64,000 bases of DNA, from the NCBI RefSeq assembly GCF_020085105.1, contig NC_058051.1, positions 1,910,001-1,974,000 on the forward strand. Reading direction: 5' to 3'. Origin of the DNA: Siniperca chuatsi. Lineage: Eukaryota; Chordata; Actinopteri; Centrarchiformes; Sinipercidae. Position 1 is the first letter of the stretch; each line of letters starts with the position of its first letter. A program made the translations under genes and the position numbers. Of the stretch, positions 22,760-36,470 are shown in pieces. The notes under the pieces are model-generated. The model was not told where the DNA came from. It searched no databases and saw only the letters and a list, made by a program, of their open reading frames with translations.

Positions 22760-22810
22760 ATGGCGTCCCTGTTTGGATTTTACATCTCACTTCATCCCAG
22801 ATCTCAGTGA
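22760..22810 (+). promoter_or_regulatory. Short upstream ORF in the copy B leader
   Basis: An ATG in the putative 5' UTR opens a 16-codon frame (MASLFGFY...) ending in TGA at 22808-22810, before the receptor start at 22828. In copy C the same site is ACG, so the uORF is absent there. It could lower translation of copy B relative to C. Confidence 0.4.
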
Positions 22811-22827
22811 GAGGACGTCTTCAGCCC

Positions 22828-25800
22828 ATGAAAACTGTGATCCTGCCGTCCAAAATGATGTTGAGAGGAAAACCTCTGACGGCTGCAGCTTTGCTGGTAA
22901 AATCATGTTATTACGTTTTTTTGCTTAGCAGCAATTCATATAACTCACCTGCAAAGGTGAAATGATGAACTCCTAATGATTCGTGGAACGAGCAGCAACA
23001 TCTCAGTCGGTACTTTTAGCTGTCGTGGATGTGGTAATGTGGTTTTACTTTGTATTTTTTGGACATTAACTATCTGGGTGACTGAAACGGATCTACACAA
23101 ACACAAAGTGCTGCCTGCTTTCTATCAGAGCTCATTTCAACAGCTTCTATCCATGGATTTGATTTGCACTATGTTTTCATTTCAACAGGCTTCACTGAGA
23201 CAGAAAACCTTTTCTTACTCTTCACAGATACTTGTGATGAATGTCTTCAGAGGACAGACCCTCACATGTCATCGAGCAGAGTATCTGATAGAGAATAAAT
23301 GCTGTCCAATGTGTCCTCCTGGTAAGATCCATCTGAATGTTAAAGGAATATCTCACTTTCAGTTACATACAGAGTCTTTCTGTTATACTGCCAGGTGCCA
23401 GCAGTGATTACCAGAATCAAGCACTTGTGTGCAGATCAGTGGAGTCAGTCTTACTCCCACGGTTGGTGCTGTTTATGTTCACAGGTGAAACGTATCGGTG
23501 AACTTCCTGCATCTGACTGGAGTTTTATTCCGACAGTAAAAGAATGACTCTGTAGTAGACAGCAGTGCGTGTCACTTTGCCGAGCTCACAACGTGCGCTT
23601 TACCCTCAAGATTATACACTTTGATTTAATAGAAACATTATGTTGCATGAAATTAAATTGTTGGTTTTCTTTTCAACAGGAAGTCGAGTTAAAACAGATT
23701 GCACAGAGTTCAGAAATACTGCCTGTCTGCCCTGCGAAGAGAAAACCTTCATGAATCAGCCTACTGGACGTAAACAATGTTTTCCCTGTACAAACTGTGA
23801 TGCAGGTAGATTTCTGTTAATATTTCCTAATTATTAGTAGAAACTGCCTTTAACTGTAGGCTTGGTCATAAGTAAGTCGGCTTATTACGGCAGGTCCCAC
23901 TGTTAATGCTGTGTAAGAACTGAGGAAACTGTTGAAGACAATGTCATTGCAAAGATGCAGAGACTCATTTTGACGCGTTTACCGCACATTACTGATTTTG
24001 CACTGATGAAAATGACAGACTGCATGCAGAAACAAAGACCTCATGTGTTACGAAATATGAAATACTCTGAAATACTGGGGGCATAGACAACAACTCAAAC
24101 TAAGACCCCTGATCTCCCCCCATGCTGTCAGAGCTTGTGGTATGGTCCTTGGCTTGGGCCTCTGCATAAAGGCAGGCTCCGCCCTCATCCCCATCTTTTG
24201 CCAGACCAGGAAGGAGAACTCAGCAGTAGCTCAGGGTAGCTCAAGGCATAGAGAAGAGCATTAGCATAACTTAATCAAACCAAACAGTATGACAAAACAA
24301 TGTAAAGTAAATGTGCGCACTTAATCTAGAGGCAGTGTGTGTCCAAAGGTGCCAATAAACAAATTCTAAACCAAACAGATTGTGTTTGTCATTTTAAGCG
24401 CCTGCAAATGAAAATAATTAAGCGTGGTAATGATGTGGGCGAGTGTTAAACCTTGGACCTTTCATTCTGTGGCTGTGGCCACGGCCATCAAAGCTGTTAA
24501 TATCAGCAGAGATTTTGCTGTACTCCTGTGTTTTCCTCAGTTTTTAAACAGCAATAAGCAAGTTTTAACAGTGGGATTTGCAGTAATGATAGAACTGACT
24601 TCTCCAGAAGTCACTGGTACCTTCCATCTTTTTTCCACTGGGTTGTTTTATTCTCCACCCAATCAAATCATAAAAGACAAGACAGATGTTTTCCCATGAC
24701 TTCATAAATTAGGTAAACTACTGTTTTACATTTACTAAAAATGTCATTCAAAACTAAAGATCGCCTTTAAGTCCGAAAAAAAATTAGCATGTTGCTCTCT
24801 AGTAGATTAAACAGAATAAAGGTTTAATATCTCCATATGTAACCTCCACATGTGTTGACAGATTCTGGTTTAAAGACAAAGACGTCATGTACAACAACAT
24901 CAGATGCAGTTTGTGAACCACTGGAGGGATTCTACTGTGTGGACTCTGCAGACGGCGGCTGTGTGGCCACACAGAAACACACAAGCTGTCGACCAGGACA
25001 ATACATCCGTCAGAACGGTTGGTTTTCGTCTTGATCTGTCGGTGCTGAACACTGCTAAAAGTCTAGAACCCATGAAAACAGTTTACACAGGGCCACCTAG
25101 TCCAGCTCTGGGTCTCTTGTATCATTCAGGGTATTGCCTCCCTTTCTTCACCCCTGTGTAGGTGTATTGGTAACAACTCCACTAAATAGTATGATTACTT
25201 TAAAGAGTCTACAGCCAAACAGGACTAAGGCCGTGTGTCCACCAAAGTGGTTTTTCCCAGCTGAAAACGCCCACCTGGGAGCTGAGGCGCTTTGGTTGCT
25301 ATGATACGGAATACCTGCGGAAGTGAGGTTCAATTATGTGTTGCAAGTATCTGGTTTTGCAGATAGTTTGTGTTATCAACAAATCAAGTCATCTGGTACA
25401 GACATAGATACTCAGAGACCAGTAGTATTCACTTCTCCTCCATTGTTGTCGTCGTTCAGCACTTGTACATGTAGGATGTGACGGTCTTTGTGGTATTTGT
25501 CCCGCCCCTCCTCCACTGTGATTGGACGGCTGGGTAAAAAGTTACAAGCGCAGTGTTTCCTCCAGGGAACTTTGATATCTGTAGCAAATGTCATGTCTGT
25601 CAATCTGATAGTTGTCAAGATATTTCACTCAGAACCACAAATGTCAGCCTCATGGTGGCGCTAGAGGAAAGGTCAGACTATTCACCCTCCGGGGAACATG
25701 ATTGTCTGTACAAACTTTCAATCAGTCCATCCAATAGTTGTAGAGATATTTCAGTCTGGACCAAGTGGTGGACCGACAGACCGACATTTGCCATCCCTAG

Positions 25801-27115
25801 AGTCCTGCAGCTAGCAGGGCTAAAACACATTTTGTAGTAGAGTAGTTAACTTCTGTTTATTACTCGTAACAGAATAAAACAATATTAGTGGTTCCATTCA
25901 TTATTCTTCAGTTGCGAATGGCTTTTGTCCTGTTACTTTCCCAAGGAGACCTGTGGTTTTGAGCTGATTTCACCTGCGTCATAGCTGGTAAACTTGACAA
26001 GCTCTCGCAGCCACTGGCAGAGAGATGTCCCAAACAGAGTCATATTCTGTAGTTTGTAAACACAATCCATGAGTGAGCCAATAACTGTGCTGCTGTATAT
26101 CCTGAGCTTCTCTAGACGAACAGTCCTTACTCATAGAAATTACGTTTATATACTAGATATTTGAAATGAAACTAGACAGATTTGATATAACTTTATCACT
26201 GAAATTATGACAGAAGATCCTGTTTAAAATCATATTTGCTGAACTAGTTTAATATATCTCATTTGTATTTGTACAGGAACAGCATTAAGAGACACAGAGT
26301 GCTCTGACTGCAGTGGGGGGACATTTTCAGATGGGACATTTACATCCTGTCGGCCACACACACAGTAAGAGAAGCTTCACATCAGACACCTGAATTCTTC
26401 CAACAGCAGTGAATTCATGGTTTCCTACAAATGTTCCTGTAAAAAATGTCCCTCTATCATTCCAGATGTGGATCAATAAATCTTCAGCTGGTGAGAGCAG
26501 GAACTGCTTCAGCTGATGCTGAATGTGGAGAACAAAGTTCAGACACGACAGGAACTGGGATCATTGTTGCTGCTGTTGTTGTGCTTTTTTTATTAATTGG
26601 AGCGCCTGTAGCTGTATGGTTCATAAAGAAGAAAAGATGCCAAAACAGTAAGATTTGCATTTCGAAAATAAAAACCTGATCATGTTTTTGATAGATATTA
26701 ATATTGTCTGTCACATCGTGAAGTTGTTGATTAAGGAGTTTGTTGGTAATGTTTTATTACAGAAAGAAAAGCAAATGCAGAAAATCCCCAACAGGTATGT
26801 TTTATTCTCCCTTTACTGTTATTACTGCGTCCATTTCACTGTATGTACAGTACAAAGTAGGAGTGATGTTTCTTCTAAGTAATTAAATGATGTCACTCAT
26901 TTATCAATATTTCACAAAACAGGAGCCTCTGAGTGGAGAAGACAACAAGACGTGTTCACAGCAGCAGGTAAGACAGCAGTGTCTTCTACACTGAAATGTT
27001 CACTGACTGAGGACTGTCTGACTGAGCTACACTCTCTGATGTCTTTACAAATGTACCAGATGTTTCTGCTTAAAATAAATGTTTCTCTCCTCAGGTTGAG
27101 ACACTTCCTGTTTAA
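22828..27115 (+). CDS. tnfrsf14: TNFRSF14 (HVEM)-like receptor, copy B, intact
   Basis: Nine exons join in phase: 22828-22896, 23228-23321, 23680-23805, 24862-25017, 26277-26364, 26466-26647, 26763-26794, 26923-26967, 27095-27115 (813 bp, 270 residues plus stop). The start is the first of two in-frame methionines; 22855 would also give a plausible signal peptide. An N-terminal signal (about 1-32) precedes a cysteine-rich ectodomain: CRD1 (C37-C70, AEYLIENKCCPMC), CRD2 (C73-C114), CRD3 (from C122) and a short CRD4 ending C198. A hydrophobic helix (about 209-230) is followed by basic KKKR and a 40-residue tail with PQQE (247-250), fitting the PxQE TRAF2-binding motif, and no death domain. HVEM-type receptors sit on leukocytes and bind LIGHT- and BTLA-like ligands; that role is inferred from family resemblance. 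Poly(A) signals lie at 27549 and 27562. Confidence 0.8.
25030..26225. repeat. Copy B intron 4 made of unrelated repeats
   Basis: Copies 0, A and C share one intron 4 sequence; copy B does not until about 26240. The replacement contains a fish repeat at about 25550-25835 (GATATTTCAGTCTGGACCAA, GTGGTGGACCGACAGACCGA) and a second repeat-like piece around 25228-25320 (GGCCGTGTGTCCACCAAAGT). No exon is seen inside. Confidence 0.6.
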
Positions 27116-27369
27116 ACATGCAGACAGGACGCATCAAAGTGAATGAAACTGGACTTTAACTGTCATGAACAAGAACAAACAGCTGGAACAGAAGACGGAT
27201 ACGACGAGTCCTGAACTGCAACACGATGGTTACTCTGATCAAAAGCAGAGAGGCTGGATTGTGTGCACTGTGCACGTCCAACCCCAGGTGGGTACAGGTG
27301 CAGCAGCAAAGCAGCGTATGGTAGAGAGAGAGGTAGTCCACATGCTGAATAATATTCTGGTTAATTGTA

Positions 27370-27480
27370 AGTATGATGGGGGCACGCAGGTAGCTCTCCT
27401 GGTAGAGCGCGTACCATCAGGGCTGAGGTCCATCACTGCATGCCATTGCTGGGGTTTACAACGGTTAAAGGGGGGCACCC
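27370..27480 (+). repeat. tRNA-derived SINE-like fragment
   Basis: GGTAGCTCTCCTGGTAGAGC at about 27389 resembles a tRNA A-box region, followed by GCTGAGGTCC and a degenerate B-box-like GGGGTTTACAAC. It is probably a decayed SINE in the 3' flank of copy B and absent from copies A and C. It is not a functional tRNA, since no cloverleaf can be closed. Confidence 0.4.
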
Positions 27481-27567
27481 ACTTGTGTAGGTACGATCAA
27501 TTAATTATGGCTATCAGAATTATCAAAGATAATCATAAATAACTAATGAATAAAGTCCTGAAATAAA

Positions 27568-28740
27568 GCCAATGAATTGATTGAGTCTCATAAAATACAC
27601 TAAACTACCAATTTGGAACTCAGATTAATAATTAAATTAATAACTATAACCAGAATTACCACCAATGGCTAGTAGGTTGAAGGATTTGGAGTTCAACATA
27701 GAAGAGGTTGTGCAATATTAAAGAAGATAGCATAATATAATTACACACAAGCATTTATTTAAAAGATTAACAAAGCAATTTGCTGCTGTTAATCTACAGT
27801 AGTTACGAAGACTCAGTAACAGAAGGACAGTAGTTAACAGTCTCATCGCAGGAAGAGTCGCTGCGGACGTGACCTGATGTTTACGGGAAAATCTGGATCC
27901 TAGTTTGGAACCATTGTTGTGAATTAATGTCGCCATGAAAGTTTGAGACCAGTCTCATGTTTACAAAATGTTCAGCGGTTTTCAAAGACGACCGACTTTC
28001 GGTCACTTTGTCTGATGTGTACTGTAAATGAACCACATCCTGTGAGATGTAAAATGACACAAAGAAGGTTATATTTTGAAAAACCAACTTAGTTATTTAA
28101 GCCCTTATGACTTGGAAAATAATAATGACAAGAGGCTCATTTTCTCTGTGTGAACAGACTGAAATAGGCAAATGTTTGCTAAAATGTTACCATATCAAGG
28201 AGTATGCATAAGTAACTATTCTGTGCTCTGCTCCCTTTAAGGATGAAACCTATTTTTACAGAGAGCCTTTTCTTCACCACTTTTATTTCTTTTGGGCTTA
28301 ATTTCCCATATGTGTGTTTCAATGTTTAATTGTGATTTTACTTTTCATTAACAAGTCTAGCTAATGCACACCTGGTAGACAGGTGTGAAGGAACGCAGGA
28401 CACTGAGCTTCTTAAAGACACAATATTTTGGACCTTTTCAACCTTTTCTTTCACAGCTTTTCATCAATAAGAAATATTATAGTTTATAAACCATCAGCTT
28501 ATAAGCTATGATGCTTTGTTGGCAATAACTATAAGCAACAGTATATTAAGTAGTTAATATTAGTCTGTTGTTTAATGTATCTCATTGTATTGTTTTAAAT
28601 TTATTTAATTTTACTTTGCTTTTTATTGTTTTGAATGTTGTTCTAATGCATTCCTTCACTTTGTGTTACACACTTTGAACTGCCTCTGTGTTTCAAAGCT
28701 GCAATACAAATAAAGTTGCCTTGCCTTGACTAACTCATCT
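27568..28740. other. 3' flank of copy B, no gene
   Basis: Part of it (about 28010-28740) is shared with copy C (about 46710-47900, with rearrangements). Around 28600-28725 it resembles the 3' end of a fish repeat (GCTGCAATACAAATAAAGTT). No exon supported. Confidence 0.4.
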
Positions 28741-28762
28741 GAATCTCAAAGGTGTCTGATAT

Positions 28763-28978
28763 CTATTGAACATGTGTTTGACTTGCTGAAGAGCAGACTG
28801 AAGGTGAAGATGGCTGCAGTGCAGGCCTGACAGCATTACCAGGGAGGAAGTGAGCGTGAAAGGCGTCTGCTGATGTCTGTGGGTTGTACTGTAGATTCAA
28901 GTCACTGATTGCAGAGCTCTGAAAGTTTAGTTGTCCAACACATTTTGGTTCCCTCTTACCTCCACTGTCTGAATCCAT
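28763..28978 (-). other. Exon-like minus-strand ORF conserved in three units (B)
   Basis: Same 71-codon frame as 10848-11063 with one change near the C-terminus. The donor-like GGTAAGAGG after MDSDSG is preserved. Confidence 0.3.
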
Positions 28979-31900
28979 CTTTGTTCCTAAATGACCGTTC
29001 AGATTACTGACAGTGGTAATGAGTGGTGGTGACCAGGTTTAGGACGGCTCGTTCAGCCTCTGACTCTGTTATATGGCTCAGTATCCTGACGACAGTCATG
29101 TGCTTCACTGCTAACAGCTGGATATGAAAGCTTGCACTTGGACTAAATGAGTTCAGGCTGTCAGATTCATGATTGACATCATCAGACTCCTTTATAACTG
29201 TGCACTCCTGACCTCTAGTGGCTGAAATTAGGTATTAACTTTCACATAAGCACCTTTTAAGAGAAGTGTTTTTTACTTGCTCATTAGTCAATATATTGAG
29301 ATTAAAACAGTTAAAAATATCTGAAATATTTTCTACTGTGATAACGTTCTTGTGTTTGTCATATTGTTTTTCAGTCATTATAGTGAACTGTAGGAAAGGA
29401 ATATTGTCAGCAGACCCTCCTAAAGACTTTTACCTCTGATGAAATCGACACAACTGCACCTACTGCTCCTACTGGTACTATTACTGCTAGGTACTGAAAT
29501 ACTGCTATATCAATAGTAAGTACCAGTGAGTCTCATTTACTGCTCCTGTGTTAATCTCCAGTAGTTACAAAGACTCAGTAACAGAAGGAAAGGTCTTTAG
29601 GAGGCTCTCACCCTCCCTAACACTTTGACAATGTTCAGTCCAAATCTATGTCTCCTGTTGTTCATACAGGCCTTTTTCACACAAGACATTCTCACACGTC
29701 ACAGCAGGAAAAGCACATAAATACTCAAATTAATGATGGCTGAATTCCATTTAGCTGCTTCAGTTTCAGGGTCTTGGTATCGTTCATGCTGGCTCACTGT
29801 CACATTGTCGTGGCCTATTGGGACACGAGAAAAGAACAGAGCCATCGTTAATGTCAGTGCACCTGTGGTTCTTCTATGACAAGTCAAAATGTCTGCTGGA
29901 AAAAGGCCTATGTCATGACTTATGAACTGGTATAGGCCTAAATATTGCATTATTTATATACATTTGCATCCAAATAATGTAATGCTCCTGCAGTTCAAGT
30001 TTTGGTAGCCATTTATTTTATATTATTGCTGGAAACAACATACCAAAATATGTGTAAATTGTCTATTTGTTTTCTCAAAATGCCACCATTATATAGTGTA
30101 TGGCTGACAGCGTATCTTTTTTTATTGATCTTTTCCTCACCCAACTAACAATGACGCAGATATGATTTGAGTATTGACAAAGATGAATTGTAGGAGGAGG
30201 TCCTAAGTTTCCAGCGTTGCACAACAGGGTTCATATGGAGGACACACACACGCACACACACGCTGTATTTATGTCAATTTCTATGTATGTACATTGAGAT
30301 CTACGAAAAACCACAGTCAAATTCCTGGTATTTGTGCACATACGTGGCCAATAAAGCTAAGACAGGTATACTGAATATAAAACAAGCGCTTGGCACAAAT
30401 CCAACAAGACAACTCATTCATCTCTATAAATCACACATCCCTGAGATGGCTACAAGTCTTCACCAGCTAAGCCAACACAAGGGCTTGGACCCAGATGCAG
30501 ACAATGGAGACACGCAAGTATAGGGTTCAATCATTTAATGAAACAAAAGGCTTACAAAGTTCTCAGACCAGTCAAACACCAGGAATGCAGTCATACAAAT
30601 GCAAACCAGCCTGAGGGTGCAAACAACAGAGTTCAACAAAGCTGGCAAGGGCCAAACAAAATCTAGACGTACTCCAAAACTCAGGACGCTCGACATGCAG
30701 GCAACGAAGACGATTGAACACATGAGGGAAGGAGAGTCTTTCAAAATAAAACAGGAAATAACATACATGAACCCTCAAACCATGACCGGGTGAATCCGAG
30801 CACTGACCGCCCCAACCAGCTGTTATTACAACACATACACAAAATAACCACAGGCAACTGCTCTTTAAAGGTACAATAGAGTTTATTTAACTTTAGCGCT
30901 GATTAATAATCAATAACTTCAGCCAACAACCACTAACGTCTATTCTAAAACACAATAGGCATACAACAATCAGCAAGCCTGTAAAGTGTGTGTGTGTGTG
31001 TGTGTGTTTCATGTTCTTATATCCCGGTGAGTTAAGGTTAGGCAGTTAGTTGTGATGGTTAGGGGAATGCATTATGTCACTGACTGTCCCCCACGGGGAT
31101 AGTGAAACAAACGTGTTTGTGTGGGTGCAGGGATGTATGTGTGTGTGTGGGGGACAATAGAGGAGGGGGTGCGAGGAAGATGGTGGCTGTGACCACATGG
31201 ATGGTCGTCATGCACAGATCCAAAATGGCGGGCAGGCCCGCAAAACTCAAACAAAGTTCATGTTCTTATATATCAAGGTTAGAGCCAAAATGGAGGACAC
31301 GCTCTATTTGCCCTCACGATGGCGTGGAGCGTAGCTAGTTATGCTACCACGCTATCTGGGTCATTTGAGATGTGTGTGTAGGTGTGTATATGTACGCGTA
31401 AAGGTGTGTGGGTTAGTGGAGAGGAAAGAGAAGGAAAAGCAAACAGAGTAAGGTACAAGAGATCTCAAATGTCGTGGTGAAGCACAGTAGTTGTCCGTTT
31501 CTCACAAAGGAACCCGGCAGCAAACTTTCAGCCGTGTTTCTGGACTTTGGTCTGATAAAGCACAGTTATTAGCTTCCACAGTGGCTAAACTAACACAGTT
31601 AAACGGCCCAGCGGCGTGGTACTGACATACATACCGCCGGATTGGCTACCGCAGCATGACGTCGGGTTGCGTTTCTCCAAAAGTTGATTCTGTTTCAACT
31701 GTGTGCATTAACAAGAGAACTGAAGCAGACATTTAAAAGTAACACAAAAGTTTCTTTCCCTAGTAACTAATTACTTTTATATGCAGTAATTGGTAAAGTA
31801 ATTCAGTTACTTTTGAGAGAAGTAACTGTAACTAATTACTAAATTTCAGTAACTTGGACAACACTGGTGTTTACTGCCTGTCCTGCCTGTTTCTCTGTGA

Positions 31901-33945
31901 CTCCTCACTTGTCTCTCCTGCCAAAGTGTATTAAAAATAATTATATTACTAATTAATTATATACACCTTTATTTCATCTTTGTGTTATAGAAATGTCTCA
32001 AACAGTACATGAACTTAAGCAAAATGTGTGTCATACAATAACACCTCCTGCCTGGTCAAGACGGCTCACCAGCGCCTCTTCTTCCTGAGGACACTGAAGA
32101 AGACCCAACTGTCCTCAGCTGTCCTGGTGAACTTCTATTGCTGCACAGTAGAGAGCATCCTAACCAGCTGAGTCACAGTCTGCTATGGGAACTGCTCTGC
32201 TGCAGAGCGCTGGGCTCTGGAGCGGGTGGTGAAAACTGCCCAGCGCACCTCAGGGACTCCACTTCCAGCCACTGAGGACGTCCAGAGGAAACGCTGTCTG
32301 CGTCGAGCCCGCAGCATTCTTAAGACTCCTCTCCCCCCGCCCAGAGACTGGTTTCTCGTCTCAGGTGCCTCCGGACCAGGACCAGCAGACTGAGAAACAG
32401 CTTTTCCCAGAGCTGTCTTCCTGCTGAACTCTGCCCCCCCACTGACTCCACTGTCCCCTCATACACCTTAACTTCAATGCTGCTATATTGTTTTTGCTAC
32501 ATGTACCACATGTTCATTTGCACTACTGGACTATTTATTTATACATACACTGCATCATTTGCACTCCAGTACTGAATACTGCAATAACTCATCTACTGCA
32601 CTGTTAACTATTTCCATAAATTGCACCACTTTATATTCACTGCACTGCTGTTCTGCCCAGTCCAACTCATTACTGTACATATCCGTCAGTATACTTCTGT
32701 TTATAGTAATGCCATCTGTATATAATGTCCATAGCACCACTTGTAAAATATTTTCATAATATTTTATAACCTGCACTTGCTTATTGCACTTCTGGTTCGA
32801 CCTAAACTGCATTTCGTTGCCTTGTACTCGCACATGTGTAATGACAGTAAAGTTGAATCTAATCTATCTAATCTAATCCTCCTGTCGTCTGTCCTCCTCC
32901 CTCTGCTGCTGCTGTGATTCACTGCAGGTAAGTTACCTGGCAGAGGGAGGAGGGGCTGGTGTGTCTCAGCCAGCAGGACGTTTACAAGAATTTGCCATTT
33001 TTAAGATTTGTGGCAAACTAAGAAACAGTCAGACTGTGTGAGAATTAATAATTTAAACGAAGGTTGCTCGCCTATTATATTAATACCATGTTGAAACTTT
33101 TGTACACACATACACACACGCAGGGCATGAGGCTTAATAATTCAAAGAGTTGTCCTGCAGACTTGCTGACTGCAGGGAAAAGTCGATTAGCTGTTGCAAA
33201 CAGGCTTACATTTATACAAAGAAACAGGGATCAGAAACAACATCATGTACCGAGGACAGTATGTATTGTTATGGCCATGAAAGTGAAAAGTATCAGTTTT
33301 GGGGAACGAAGCAGAGACTTTAGCAACTTTCAAACAGATGAAGTGTAGGATTCCTCCACTAGGGCGCTGTCTCCACACGAAGGGTGGACTCGTGTGCCAA
33401 GAGGCTGGACCAGCCTGTGCACCACCGAAGGGAGAGCTAAGTCTAAACCACAGCTCCTCCCCACCTCTGGAGAAACCAGATAGTTGTACATTCTCATTTA
33501 AAACTCTGTGTACTGTTAAGAAGAGCACTCTTTCCTGGGATGATGGCTACAGATTAACATCTTTCTGACTGTGGTTTTCTGAATAGAAAAGATCCTTGTA
33601 CAAGATATGTTTTGATCCTCCAATGTTTTAATAAATGGCAAATTAAGGAATAGCTTCTCTCCAGACTTTTCTTTTGCAAATAAACGAACTTGCTGACAAC
33701 TGCGGACAGACAGCTTCTTTGAGCTTGTAGCAGTTCACTATTAGCCGAGCTAGCTCGCTGTGCTTGTGTAAAACATGAGACAGAGCAGATTAAAACATCG
33801 GTCTCTACATGTTCACATGTTTCCGCTTGTTGATCAGGTGTATTGATAAAGTATTGGCTTTTTTATTGCACTCAGTTACAGTAACGAGCGTAGCTGTCGT
33901 CACCTCGAGTAATCTCCACCGCGGCCTGCTGACCTGCTGACTGCG

Positions 33946-34017
<72 letters not shown>

Positions 34018-34287
34018 AGGAGCTCAGCCCGACACAGACAGCAGGAGTCTGCAGTGAGCATGATAATACTACGGTCTTTAATGATTTGACCCCGGGGCCC
34101 GTTTAATACCGGGTCTCAGTACCCATCCCTACTCCATCGGTACTGTGCAACTCTCAACAGAGACAGCTACTTCCATCATCAGCTCCGGAAAAAGACACGT
34201 TTAATTCTTTTTGCCCGATCGGGCAAGTGAGTTGCTAGATTTACTTGCCCGATGTGGCATTTTACTTGTTACTCCTTATTGTTGAGC

Positions 34288-34329
<42 letters not shown>

Positions 34330-36098
34330 TTACATTCATTTAATAAAATGTTGCAGTGTAGTATAGTTCTCGCTTATTTGTACTTTTTAACTGCAAATAT
34401 ACATTTTTATTATTATTATTAAATCTTATTTTGCTTATCTGTAAATATGAAACAACCAAATACCAACAGAGCCTTAATGCTTCGTAAATTTGTTCCCCAG
34501 CAGTCCTCATACCTCAGCAACAGCACTGGGCTTTGTCAGGTCTAACATGATATGTGAGCTCTGTCTGAGCTGGTGGCCTACTGGCAGTGTAATAATGTTT
34601 ATCTGTTCTGCAGTTTGCCTTCAGTGAACAGTGAAGAAGATCCAAGTCTGTTTGTGAAAACTAACCAGTTGCCTTTGATGGAGAGAATAAAGCCCTGATG
34701 CAGAGACAGGATCGTCGTCCTCTGCACCTTTATGAGCCATGTCATACACAAAGTACTCCATGTAAAGGTGTATAGCTGTCTACTTTAGGGGACCATCAGA
34801 AAGCATACCAGGGACGCAAGAGACATCTTCAAGCCTTCAGTCGGCCACTGCAGCTGCTCTCCTGCATTACATCTTTGTGATGCACTACTGATGGATACAT
34901 TTGCATCCAAATCCTTTAATGCAACTGCAGCTGAAGTTTTGGTAGCCATTTATTTTATTGTATTGCTGGAAACAGAAACGAAACACAACATGGGCACTAA
35001 TCACAAATGTTTGTTTTGTCAAAATGTCACCATTATACAGTGTATGGCTGACAGCGTATGTTTTTATAGCTCTTTTCCTCAGACAGCTACAGATTAAATG
35101 ATGATACAGTGCAGGAGGAGAAGAGCAGATATGATTTGAGTATAGACAAAGGTCTTAAAGCTGGGGTAGGTAATGTATTTCAGAAGCATTTTTCTTATAT
35201 TTGTTGAAATTCAGCTTTAAGTTACACAGTATGGCTGATTTTGAGGACCTGTGTTTTCTTTTCTGACAGCTACAGATTAAATGATGTGAGAGAATGAAGA
35301 ACAGGCCAGTGGGAGGATTTTAATATAACTGCAGTGTTGTTCATCCAGGCCACATTTGCAGACTTCCGCTTTTTTCTTTGAAGGCTGCTTCAGTTTTTCT
35401 GAGACGCTGAAACCAGGTGAGTCGTTCGTCTTTTCTCTCGATATATTTCATTAAAGAAGTAACGCAGTAAAACTCTGCAGAGCCAGCTGCTGTTATATTA
35501 CCGCTGAAAGTCCTGCAGCCCGGCTGCTGTGGGTCCAGATGTTCCGGTGATCGGTTATTTAAGGTGAAACAAGAGCTGTCCTGCCGAGTGCAGCTAAAGA
35601 GAAACGGCCGGACTCTGGAAAGATTTCTGTTTAAACAGGATTCAACCTTCTTTGATCTTAGCAGCTCAAGAGTTATTAAATAATGATCCGATAAAGAAGG
35701 ATTCTGTGGAAAGACTATTACATGTTCAGTTTCAGGTCCGTACACCAGAACAAGGTCGAGGTGCTAAAACTGAGTGTTTTTATGTATGTGCTTTACTTTC
35801 TGTTTTAAGGACTGAACTTGATAAAAACTGGACCAGGAGCGCGGTGCTCTGTAACAAACAGAACTGGCTGACGTTGTCCCACAGCTCTCAATTCAATTTT
35901 CAGTTCAGTTGGGCTTTAATGGCATCATGGGAAACAGATGTTAATGTTTGTTATTGCCAAAGCAAGTGTGAAATAAAAACATGCATAAACTGAAGAAATG
36001 TGCTATTCAAATATATACAGATTAGTAAAATGATAATAAAAATTGTAGACTTGCAGTTAAAAAATACAAATTAGTGACAACTATATAAACGCTGCAAC

Positions 36099-36138
<40 letters not shown>

Positions 36139-36437
36139 TGCATGCTATCTCTCTCTCCCTTGTTTCTCCTCCTTGTCGTCCCTGTTAAAGGGGTTTTGGG
36201 TGTATTGTCAGTGTAGAGAGACAGGAAACGGGGGAGACGGCCTGACATGCAGCAACGGAAGAGATAGGGTGGTGGTTAAAAAAGTACTGCTGTTATTCAT
36301 AAGACCACAACAAGTCGCTTAACAGAAAAGGTAAATGTATGTAACTAATGAATCTCTGAGTCTAAACTCTGTTTGGTCAGAGCTTTCAGCTGCGTCTCAG
36401 TCTTTACTCAGCAAATCAGGTCATAATCATACAAATA

Positions 36438-36470
<33 letters not shown>

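Larger units (their letters stand above)
1831..22937 (+). repeat. Segmental duplication unit A
   Basis: First nearly complete unit of the tandem array. It is collinear with unit B at an offset of 21108 at its start, 17915 around 10848, 17950 around 12337 and about 18423 around 14876. The changes in offset mark insertions and deletions: the LINE at 2838-5767, an A-only block at 9181-10820, and a longer repeat tract at 13038. It holds receptor copy A and the spacer leading to copy B. Confidence 0.9.

Noticed and set aside
27370..27480. Functional tRNA gene
   Set aside because: Only the A-box-like part is present. No acceptor stem or anticodon arm can be paired, so it was listed as a SINE-like fragment.
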